Below, in pieces: positions 6,191 through 11,774 of a stretch of DNA of 21,983 bases (its first letter is position 1; the number at the start of each line of letters is the position of its first letter). Location of the stretch: positions 1-21,983 of IMG/VR virus record IMGVR_UViG_3300010370_000281. One strand, 5' to 3'. The notes beneath the pieces are model-generated. The model was not told the origin of the DNA, ran no database searches, and saw only the letters and a list, made by a program, of their open reading frames with translations. The translations under genes and the position numbers were made by a program. Origin of the DNA: a virus.

Positions 6191-6406
6191 ATGGGAATCA
6201 AGTACGAAGTGATCGCTAATGGCGGGTCTTACACCAACAAAGAAGGTGTTGAGAAAAAGCGTTGGCTTAAGTGTGGAGTCGTTATGGAAGGCCAAAAGGG
6301 ACTGTCTCTGAAACTGGAGTCGATTCCAGTCGGGACTGATGGGTGGTTTATCTTGTCAGAACCCCGTGAGAAGTTTATGGACTCCAAAGACGATTTGCCG
6401 TTCTAA
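6191..6406 (+). CDS. Small OB-like ssDNA-binding protein candidate with an SSB-type tail
   Basis: A 71-residue protein, MGIKYEVIANGGSYTNKEGV onward, with alternating beta strands (KYEVIAN, KRWLKCGVVME, LSLKLESIPV, GWFILSEPRE) typical of a small OB-like barrel. The C-terminus, DSKDDLPF, closely resembles the acidic DDDIPF tip of bacterial SSB, which recruits exonucleases, RecO, PriA and other partners. Together with the nearby exonuclease and NinB this points to single-strand handling. The ATG at 6191 is chosen because an upstream in-frame start (6119) would overlap the membrane protein gene. Its stop overlaps the next start (TAATG). Confidence 0.6.
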   Translation: MGIKYEVIANGGSYTNKEGVEKKRWLKCGVVMEGQKGLSLKLESIPVGTDGWFILSEPREKFMDSKDDLPF

Positions 6407-6846
6407 TGTATACGGATGTCCTTCACTTTATGAAGGCGTGTGGGCACGAGCCTAGCGATAAGCTCGTCGCCCTCTACCACGACCTTGTTGCGGAAGAAGT
6501 CGGTGAACTAGAAGTCGGAATCGCTAAGTTCAACGCAGCGGAATCCAAGGAGGAATTGATAGCCGCCAAAGCGGAAACTTTGGATGCCATCTGTGACTCT
6601 ATCTGGGTGCTGATTGGGCTGGCTAGGGCTATGGATTTGCCACTAGATTGGGGATGGGATGAAGTGGCAATCACCAACTTCAAGAAGATTGACCCTGAAC
6701 TCGGGATCGTCAGAAGAGACGAGAACGGAAAGATAATGAAACCAGAGAGGTGGGTTCCACCTGACATGGTGCGGATAATTAAAAATTATGAGCTTAGAAA
6801 TAAAGATCCTGAACTACCTTCAACGCAAGACCTTCAAGACTCCTAA
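6406..6846 (+). CDS. MazG-like nucleotide pyrophosphohydrolase
   Basis: A 146-residue all-alpha protein with the metal-binding pattern E31-x-x-E34 (LVAEEVGELE) and E57-x-x-D60 plus D64 (AETLDAICDSIWVLIGLA). A late NGKIMKPERWVPPDM follows, characteristic of phage MazG-like / phosphoribosyl-ATP pyrophosphohydrolase-like enzymes. The family hydrolyses nucleoside triphosphates to monophosphate and pyrophosphate, and phage versions are thought to tune nucleotide or alarmone pools. The start overlaps the SSB-like gene by one base. The last part of the gene is overlapped by the winged-helix ORF. Confidence 0.8.
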   Translation: MYTDVLHFMKACGHEPSDKLVALYHDLVAEEVGELEVGIAKFNAAESKEELIAAKAETLDAICDSIWVLIGLARAMDLPLDWGWDEVAITNFKKIDPELGIVRRDENGKIMKPERWVPPDMVRIIKNYELRNKDPELPSTQDLQDS

Positions 6847-7030
6847 AGAGATCAGCGAGTATTTCTTATGCAGTCAGGGCTTTTCGAGGGAGATTTGCGA
6901 GAAGATGTTAAGCCGAGGTTTACTAGAGAGACGGAAAAAAGACGGACTCAACTCGTATCGTTCGGTGAGTTTTACGCCACGAGCGAAGAAGTCAGAATCA
7001 TCACAGAGCGAGACTCTGAGATCAAACTAG
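6788..7030 (+). CDS. Small winged-helix protein, possibly the first half of a frameshifted gene
   Basis: An 80-residue ORF. Residues 1-60 read as a compact winged helix-turn-helix: SLEIKILNYLQRK, TPKEISEYF, FSREICEKMLSRGLLERRKK and the wing NSYRSV. The last 20 residues are Ser/Lys-rich and look non-conserved. The start lies 59 bases inside the MazG-like gene without a strong ribosome site. From 6868 a second open frame (one base back) overlaps it and continues to 7188 with a well-formed basic helix region. Either this is a stand-alone small DNA-binding protein or the two frames once formed, or still form by -1 slippage, one protein. An A6 run (6935-6940) and a T4 run (6970-6973) lie in the overlap. 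Confidence 0.5.
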   Translation: MSLEIKILNYLQRKTFKTPKEISEYFLCSQGFSREICEKMLSRGLLERRKKDGLNSYRSVSFTPRAKKSESSQSETLRSN

Positions 7031-7188
7031 AGAACCTCTCAGAGATGGTGGCTGGGTGGAAGGAAAAGAAAAAGAGGCGGGAGTTCGTGGAGTCCTTTGA
7101 GAGACGACACGGGGCGTATTTGGGCGGGAAGTTAAGGGAGATGGTTGCTAAGAAATTCTTTGCGAAATCTTCCTCACTACCCGCTTAA
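6868..7188 (+). CDS. Basic helical protein overlapping the winged-helix ORF; start uncertain
   Basis: Open frame of up to 106 residues in the -1 frame relative to the winged-helix ORF. The part before about residue 45 looks like a shadow of the overlapping gene. The part after it looks genuine: ENLSEMVAGWKEKKKRREFV then ESFERRHGAYLGGKLREMVA, two basic amphipathic helices with an HG turn. An internal ATG at 7045 would give only 47 residues and has a poor ribosome site. This therefore looks like the C-terminal half of a protein whose N-terminal winged helix is in the other frame. It is the last plus-strand gene and runs 41 bases into the end of the convergent HNH gene. Confidence 0.4.
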   Translation: MQSGLFEGDLREDVKPRFTRETEKRRTQLVSFGEFYATSEEVRIITERDSEIKLENLSEMVAGWKEKKKRREFVESFERRHGAYLGGKLREMVAKKFFAKSSSLPA

Positions 7189-7540
7189 CTTTTTTCATCA
7201 CGGCTTTCTCAAACTCCTCGTCGTTGTGGAGTCTTCTGTGACAGTTAGAGCACAGAACCACGCATTTCTTGATCTCCTCCATAGCGGCCCTAAAGCGCCC
7301 GTGTCCGGCTAGTTTGTAGACCTTCTCATTATCAGGAGAGTGAACCACATGGTGGAAGTCTAGGGCTTCTGGACACTCGTTATAGCCACAATACTGGCAG
7401 GACAGAGTAGCCTTATATGCTTTATATTTCTCACGGAGACTGAGTTTCTGCCGAGCGGTGGTTGCTATCACCTTGTCTCGGTTCTTCTCGTACCACCTTC
7501 TTGACCAAATTTTCTGTTTCTCTGGGTCTCTCGTCGGCAT
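7148..7540 (-). CDS. HNH endonuclease
   Basis: A 130-residue protein with a basic N-terminus (KQKIWSRRWYEKNRDKV) and a zinc-anchored HNH core: C48-x2-C51, ALDFHH (D61, H63, H64), CVVLCSNCHRRLH with C97, C100, H101 and H105. DFHH supplies the general-base His, and the second Cys pair completes the structural zinc site. It is last in the late block, overlapping the SprT-like stop in TAATG. It may be a free-standing homing-type endonuclease or a packaging-associated HNH; terminase is not adjacent here. Its 3' end overlaps the last plus-strand ORF. Confidence 0.8.
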   Translation of the reverse strand: MPTRDPEKQKIWSRRWYEKNRDKVIATTARQKLSLREKYKAYKATLSCQYCGYNECPEALDFHHVVHSPDNEKVYKLAGHGRFRAAMEEIKKCVVLCSNCHRRLHNDEEFEKAVMKKVKRVVRKISQRIS

Positions 7541-7878
7541 TAAAATTCTTTGGGGTCAAATCCAAATTCAGCGCAAATCTTGTTTGCGTGATCCTTAAAT
7601 TCTCTACCATGCTTGTCCCAGTCCTTGAACCCGTCTTTGCAGAGTTTTAGGTGGACTATCTCATGGGCCATCGTCTTTATTAAGGTATCGAGATGCCCGA
7701 CCTTACAGGACGAGATACGGATGACATGAGGCTCGTTCTCGTACTCCCCATAACACTTAGGATCTCTAATGACTTGGAAGATGACTTTCTCTGAGGGAGG
7801 AAGTCTCCAGCCCTTTATAGGTGAGAGTTGTATTAGGGTTTCGTAGACGATTCGGCAGCTATCACTCGACAGGCGCAT
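7540..7878 (-). CDS. SprT-like zinc metalloprotease
   Basis: A 112-residue protein with MAHEIVHLKL (H72-E73-x2-H76) and a downstream DWDKHGREF supplying the third zinc ligand H90. This HExxH...H(G)xxF arrangement is that of SprT/Spartan-like and related small metallopeptidases. No signal peptide is visible, so it would act in the cytoplasm. The start overlaps the end of the small holin-like gene by 17 bases. Its placement between a holin-like gene and an HNH gene suggests a late role, perhaps removing DNA-protein crosslinks or processing a virion or lysis protein. The substrate is unknown. Confidence 0.7.
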   Translation of the reverse strand: MRLSSDSCRIVYETLIQLSPIKGWRLPPSEKVIFQVIRDPKCYGEYENEPHVIRISSCKVGHLDTLIKTMAHEIVHLKLCKDGFKDWDKHGREFKDHANKICAEFGFDPKEF

Positions 7879-8044
7879 GGCGACCCGTGAGCTTCTTTAC
7901 TGTCTCGGTTTCCCAAATCCTGATCCCTGTCCAGATGATCGTAAACAGGGCGGCAACGGCTGGGAGAAACTCCATTAGAGTCCCTACTACTGTCACCACG
8001 GACAGAGCGTCTACAGCGGTCTTGGCGGTGTCATGGTGCGTCAT
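7862..8044 (-). CDS. Small holin-like membrane protein
   Basis: A 60-residue protein, MTHHDTAKTAVDALSVVTVV followed by GTLMEFLPAVAALFTIIWTG and a charged end with WETETVKKL and RH. It has one long or two short membrane helices (about 13-45), a short polar start and a basic tail. That fits class II/III holins and the small membrane proteins next to phage endolysins. The start overlaps the endolysin stop by 14 bases. A separate 3TM holin lies on the other side of the endolysin, so this could be a second holin, an antiholin or a pinholin-like partner. Confidence 0.6.
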   Translation of the reverse strand: MTHHDTAKTAVDALSVVTVVGTLMEFLPAVAALFTIIWTGIRIWETETVKKLTGRHAPVE

Positions 8045-8507
8045 ATAAGGCTCTTTCGTCTTTCCGTCTTTTGACTAATCCGTTTAAGACTCTTCCCCCT
8101 GCCTTTGTCCACATCATAAAGGCTTCCGATGCTCCTGCATAGTCACCTCTGTTATGTTTCATTCTTATTGTTGATCTCTGTAGATTTCCAAGGCCGACAT
8201 TGAAAGCAAAACTGACAAGCGCATCAAATTGAGACTGAGTAGTAACGGGGCATAAACGAAGCACCCCAGTCTCAAATCTACGCAAGTCGTCGGCAAGGAT
8301 GTCGTCAACCTCTTTCGATGATAGAACCCTGTTCCACCCGTGGGGAATTGGTAAATTCTTGCGTTCATCGAATTTAACCTTTATGTGTGACGGGTCGATT
8401 ACATGACCAACCCCAACAGTCCACAAGAGTGCAGGACATTGGTAGGGTCTAGTCTTCACGCCTTCGTGATGCTTAATCATCTCGATGACCTTGGAACTTA
8501 CTTTCAC
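8031..8507 (-). CDS. GH24 endolysin (T4/P21-type lysozyme)
   Basis: A 158-residue protein with the catalytic layout E15 (HHEG), C24 (YQCP) and T30 (LWTVGVGH), that is Glu-8-Asp/Cys-5-Thr, as in P21-type endolysins where Cys replaces the T4 Asp. Downstream FDALVSFAFNVG and the C-terminal GLVKRRKDERALY are standard for the family. It cleaves the beta-1,4 bond between MurNAc and GlcNAc. There is no signal peptide or signal-anchor segment at the N-terminus, so release should depend on a holin. The GTG start overlaps the holin stop in GTGA and has GGAG upstream. Confidence 0.92.
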   Translation of the reverse strand: MKVSSKVIEMIKHHEGVKTRPYQCPALLWTVGVGHVIDPSHIKVKFDERKNLPIPHGWNRVLSSKEVDDILADDLRRFETGVLRLCPVTTQSQFDALVSFAFNVGLGNLQRSTIRMKHNRGDYAGASEAFMMWTKAGGRVLNGLVKRRKDERALYDAP

Positions 8508-9007
8508 TTACGGCTCCAACCCCTAGACCCGAACCAAAATCCAATAATGCCGCCAAGCATAGCCATCTCGTCTTCAGAAAAGACTACATTTGCCATCTTC
8601 ACCACATCATCCATGTTCGTGATAACCCCTGGCATTACAAAGATGTTCCACGCTAGGAATAGGTTAATTGCCACAAGTTCCAGCACGAAGATATAAGTCA
8701 CAGTCGGGCGCACAGTACCGACATAGTTCACCACCCACTTGGAGGACTTCTCCATTACCTTTTCGTCGTGAGCCAAGGCAGCGTTCTGCATCTGCGCTTC
8801 GGTCTGCATAGCGACTTGATCTGTGCGGATCTCCTCGACTCTCTGCTGGGCAATAAAACCTTCACGGGCAAGAGCAAGCTCACGCTCCGTCTGAACCTGT
8901 GCGAGGGCTAGTTCATGCTTCTTGTCGGACTTGTCTTGGAAGAAGTCTAGGACTCTAGGAAGCCCAGAGATGAGTAGACCACCCAGCGTAGAAATAAGGG
9001 AGAGCAT
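8504..9007 (-). CDS. 3TM-superfamily holin
   Basis: A 167-residue protein with a hydrophobic N-terminus (MLSLISTLGGLLISGLPRVL) and a long charged helical middle (about 25-88). Two more hydrophobic segments follow (TYIFVLELVAINLFLAWNIF and MLGGIIGFWFGSRGW). The ending GFWFGSRGWSR and the V-R-P-T-V-T-Y entry are typical of the GTA/phage 3TM holin family (PF11351-like). It would form membrane lesions that release the endolysin encoded immediately downstream. The start overlaps the preceding stop (TAATG). Confidence 0.75.
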   Translation of the reverse strand: MLSLISTLGGLLISGLPRVLDFFQDKSDKKHELALAQVQTERELALAREGFIAQQRVEEIRTDQVAMQTEAQMQNAALAHDEKVMEKSSKWVVNYVGTVRPTVTYIFVLELVAINLFLAWNIFVMPGVITNMDDVVKMANVVFSEDEMAMLGGIIGFWFGSRGWSRK

Positions 9008-9474
9008 TAAAACTTACCTTTCGTGATGATGAACCAAATAGTCCCAACTATGAGTAGGACTAGAAACCCCATAAGAACAGTCATCCAGAACCACAAAAGT
9101 AGTTTCTCGATGAGATGGTCTTTCTCGGCTTCTTCTTCTAGTTGCTTGCGGATTTCTGCGGCTTTTGCCGCTTCTCGCTTGTGTCTGGCTTGTTGCTGGA
9201 ACTTGCACCAGTCTTGCCAAAGTCCAGGGCGACCCTGAATAATCATCAGGTCTTTGAGCTCTTGTTCTTTCTGCTTCATTTCCTCAAGAGCGAAGAACTC
9301 TTCTAAGTCGTTTCTATCGCTCTCGGGCTTTTCTTCTATCTTCTTTTGTAACTCGTTCTTAGCAGAAAACCACTCTATGACTGCCTTGCCAGCAGACATG
9401 ATTTCACCGCTATTCTGTACTGCCTCCTTTATGACCTGAAATGCTTGGTTCGCAAGCACCAACTCTGCGATCAT
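9007..9474 (-). CDS. Coiled-coil protein with C-terminal membrane anchor
   Basis: A 155-residue protein. Residues about 1-40 are a mixed helix (LVLANQAFQVIKEAVQN), then a long Glu/Lys/Gln/Ala-rich coiled coil (about 40-125) with a conserved-looking MIIQGRPGLWQDWCKFQQQA. A strong membrane helix follows at about 127-151 (LLLWFWMTVLMGFLVLLIVG) with a short basic end. Proteins of this plan sit before holins in marine and freshwater short-tailed phages. The function is not known to me: an inverted spanin-like lysis protein or a minor virion protein are options. The ATG is supported by GGAG about 9 bases upstream. Its first 65 bases overlap the homing endonuclease gene. Confidence 0.65.
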   Translation of the reverse strand: MIAELVLANQAFQVIKEAVQNSGEIMSAGKAVIEWFSAKNELQKKIEEKPESDRNDLEEFFALEEMKQKEQELKDLMIIQGRPGLWQDWCKFQQQARHKREAAKAAEIRKQLEEEAEKDHLIEKLLLWFWMTVLMGFLVLLIVGTIWFIITKGKF

Positions 9475-10234
9475 TTGCCACTCTCCAGTCGTTAAATGCT
9501 TTGCGATCTACATTTACATAGTTCGACCCAGGTTTTTTTATGTTGCTTTCCAAACAAAACAAAGCCAATAAACGCCTTGTTTCCCCGCTTGCTTGTCCCA
9601 TTTTTACAGCAAAAGAACTTTTACCAGTTAATAAGTCTTTTTCTTTGTGCTTTTTAGCACAAGCGACATAACCACCATAAGCACAGTTTTGCCTAGCATT
9701 TGGCATTTCTCGTGTTTTTTTTAGGTTTGTTGCTCCAGCCGCTTTGCCACCAAGAACGCAGCCAATTTTTTGTATGGTTGCCATGTGGCCTGATTCAGCG
9801 TTTTTGGCCCCTTGGACTCTCCCACCAGCAGAAACAGCATCTGTTCCATCTATTGCCTGCCTGCCCATTTTTGCAAACTGTATTCTTTGATCTTTGCTTA
9901 GACCGCAAAAAGCAGAGTCATAAGATGTTTCTTTTGCTCTGTTAGCCCATGCTTTATTTGATCTTAAAAAGTAACCTGGATTTTTTTCTTCAAATTTACA
10001 TAACCATTCATCAGCATTTGATTTTGAAGAAATCCAATCGCTACTAATAATTTCTATATTTTTTTTACTGTATCCGCCATGTTTTTTACAATGCGCTATC
10101 CAGTATTGACCAGATCCGTAATACCTTGATATATCTTTGCGTACTGTCTGACCAACATATAGCTTCCCGCTTGTTATGTTCTTTAGAACATAGTACCAAC
10201 GAGGTCGCCATGTGTTATCAAGTTCGACTAGCAT
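9410..10234 (-). CDS. GIY-YIG homing endonuclease
   Basis: A 274-residue protein. The N-terminal nuclease domain (about 12-100) shows WYYVLKNITSGKLYVGQTVR, the GIY-YIG variant YYV...YVG, then RYYGSGQYW with the conserved Arg, and NADEWLCKFEE with the likely catalytic Glu. The rest is glycine-rich repeated DNA-binding units (AKMGRQAIDG, SAGGRVQGAKNAESGHMA, LGGKAAGATN, YGGYVACAKKH). By eye its DNA is much richer in A/T runs than its neighbours, as expected for a recently acquired mobile gene. It sits between tail fibre and lysis genes and ends 65 bases inside the next gene. The likely target is the intact junction in related phages without it. Confidence 0.85.
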   Translation of the reverse strand: MLVELDNTWRPRWYYVLKNITSGKLYVGQTVRKDISRYYGSGQYWIAHCKKHGGYSKKNIEIISSDWISSKSNADEWLCKFEEKNPGYFLRSNKAWANRAKETSYDSAFCGLSKDQRIQFAKMGRQAIDGTDAVSAGGRVQGAKNAESGHMATIQKIGCVLGGKAAGATNLKKTREMPNARQNCAYGGYVACAKKHKEKDLLTGKSSFAVKMGQASGETRRLLALFCLESNIKKPGSNYVNVDRKAFNDWRVANDRRVGACEPSISGHKGGSTE

Positions 10235-10328
10235 GGTTCATCTTTCTATTTCGCTTTCAATGTCTAACACGCCATCAAAACGCATGGGACGCAGTAAGAG
10301 CCGTCATCATAAGTACAGGTGACATTGC
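10235..10328 (-). other. 94-base gap with two tiny open frames
   Basis: Between the tail fibre stop and the homing endonuclease start, the minus strand holds a 22-codon ORF starting MSNVTCTYDDGSYCVP, whose ATG overlaps the fibre stop in an ATGA. It also holds a 15-codon ORF in another frame, MRFDGVLDIESEIER, ending just before the endonuclease ATG. A one-base shift would join them into one peptide. They may be remnants of a small gene disturbed by the homing endonuclease insertion, or nothing. Confidence 0.25.
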
Positions 10329-11771
10329 TCATGCTTGCTCCAATGCAGACAGTCGGGCTTCTAGTGCGTCATTCTTTGCTTCCAGAGTCTCAATGCGCTC
10401 CATTGCTTCTTGCAGGGCTTTGACTGCTTTCATGTAAAGAACCGAGTATTTAACAGACTTAGTTGTAGTGCCAAGAGCATTGCGCTCAGTTTTAACATTG
10501 CCATCCTCGTCAGTAATCTCGATTTCTTCATAATCTGGATGTTCTTCAATGAGTCCAGCGGAAACAGTTTCAAGTTCTTGCGCTACAACACCAATTTGCA
10601 ATGGCCCTGTTGGATCGTTCTTAAACCGAAACTTGCGAACACGAACATTCTTAATGTCATCCCATTGACTTGCGGCATCAACAATGTCTTGTTTTGTCTT
10701 GATGTCAGAGATTTGTCCATAGGAATTATTTGTATTCGTGACATTACCTGAGTCTGCTATAAGTAATTTGTCTGCAACACCTTGAATACGACAACGAAGA
10801 TGGTAGTAACTGTTATTTGTTGTGTTTCTATTTACATTAGAAAAAATGTTGTAATCAGCGAAAGAGCCGCTAGTTGCTTGAGCGCATATTGTGGATCGGT
10901 CTGTAAAGCCTGAGGTTGCTTGAAAAAAGTGGTCTGTTCCAGTTCCTCCAACATTAGCACCCCCTGCGGCATGAATACGGGCACGCTCGGTAACACTGCT
11001 TGCACCATCAGCGGTGGTAGAGAATATCAACCGACCGGGCATATCGTTAGTTCCGGGTGTTCCGTCAACCTCAACACGAATAGAACCAGCAGTTATGTAG
11101 TTTGTTCCATCAGCACCTCTAAAATTTATAACGCCTAATTCATCACCATTTTGCAAAACAGTATTTGTCCCGATTGACGCACCTCTAGACTTAATAAAAT
11201 GAACTGCTGGGACGCCACCTGATGTATTTTGGAAACGACCGATAAAGAATCCACCGTCATTAGAATTACTATCTCCTGCGATGTAAAGTTTTGCGTTGTT
11301 TGAAGCAAATGGGCTTGTTGTTCCAATGAGAGTTCGACCGCTATCATCAATCCGCATCGCCTCTGCCCCACCTTCTGCAAAGGCTATGGTATCTGCCGCA
11401 GGGAAGAAAATGCCTGTGTTTAAGTCGCCCGTTGTAGAGTAAACAGGAGCAGAGACAGTGCCCGCACCCGTGACCACACCGTTGTCTTTCAGTAGCACTC
11501 CGTCAATAGTCACCCCAGCAGCAGAGGTCTTTTCAGAGATCACATCTACATTAAAGGTGTTAACAGTCGTAGAACCGCTCACCACCAAAGAACCACCTAC
11601 GGTCACACCGTCACCGTCAGAACCGACCTGGAAGCGTTTTAGAGCCGCCATGATCTCACGGCCCATGTTATTCATAGAAGAAGGGGGACACCCCTCCGCT
11701 ATGTTTACACCATTGACATCTGTGTTATTTGCGGCACTTGCGTCGTATTGAGAAATCTTTGCTTTTGTCAC
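10329..11771 (-). CDS. Tail fibre with C-terminal S74 intramolecular chaperone
   Basis: A 480-residue protein. The N-terminus (ISQYDASAANNTDVNGVNIA) is a virion-attachment-type segment. The middle (about 60-350) is Gly/Thr/Asn-rich beta structure with ALIGTT-like stretches. From about 353 comes the peptidase S74 / endosialidase chaperone: SDIKTK with S355 and K360 as the predicted Ser-Lys dyad, VAQELETV, YSVLYMKAVKALQEAMERI and a terminal coiled coil (LEAKNDALEARLSALEQA). The chaperone trimerises the fibre and then cleaves itself off at S355, leaving about 354 residues in the mature virion. The GTG start follows the previous TAA by three bases and has AGGAG upstream. Confidence 0.85.
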   Translation of the reverse strand: MTKAKISQYDASAANNTDVNGVNIAEGCPPSSMNNMGREIMAALKRFQVGSDGDGVTVGGSLVVSGSTTVNTFNVDVISEKTSAAGVTIDGVLLKDNGVVTGAGTVSAPVYSTTGDLNTGIFFPAADTIAFAEGGAEAMRIDDSGRTLIGTTSPFASNNAKLYIAGDSNSNDGGFFIGRFQNTSGGVPAVHFIKSRGASIGTNTVLQNGDELGVINFRGADGTNYITAGSIRVEVDGTPGTNDMPGRLIFSTTADGASSVTERARIHAAGGANVGGTGTDHFFQATSGFTDRSTICAQATSGSFADYNIFSNVNRNTTNNSYYHLRCRIQGVADKLLIADSGNVTNTNNSYGQISDIKTKQDIVDAASQWDDIKNVRVRKFRFKNDPTGPLQIGVVAQELETVSAGLIEEHPDYEEIEITDEDGNVKTERNALGTTTKSVKYSVLYMKAVKALQEAMERIETLEAKNDALEARLSALEQA

Positions 11772-11774
11772 GGC

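Noticed and set aside
6119-6406. Long form of the SSB-like protein from an upstream start
   Set aside because: It would overlap the membrane protein gene by 62 bases and the added residues are shadow translation. The ATG at 6191 fits the neighbours.
7129-7195. AAGTTAAG/CTTAACTT stem followed by six T as an intrinsic terminator
   Set aside because: The stem is A/T-rich and only eight pairs, and the loop is 47 bases, too long for a convincing intrinsic terminator. Kept only as part of the convergence finding.
9700-10100. AT-rich stretch as a replication origin
   Set aside because: The richness is explained by the homing endonuclease coding sequence and there are no iterons there.
10410-10751. 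Plus-strand open frame of 113 codons opposite the tail fibre gene
   Set aside because: It is antisense to the strongly supported S74 chaperone region and shows no ribosome site or family pattern. The same holds for the other long plus-strand frames opposite late genes.
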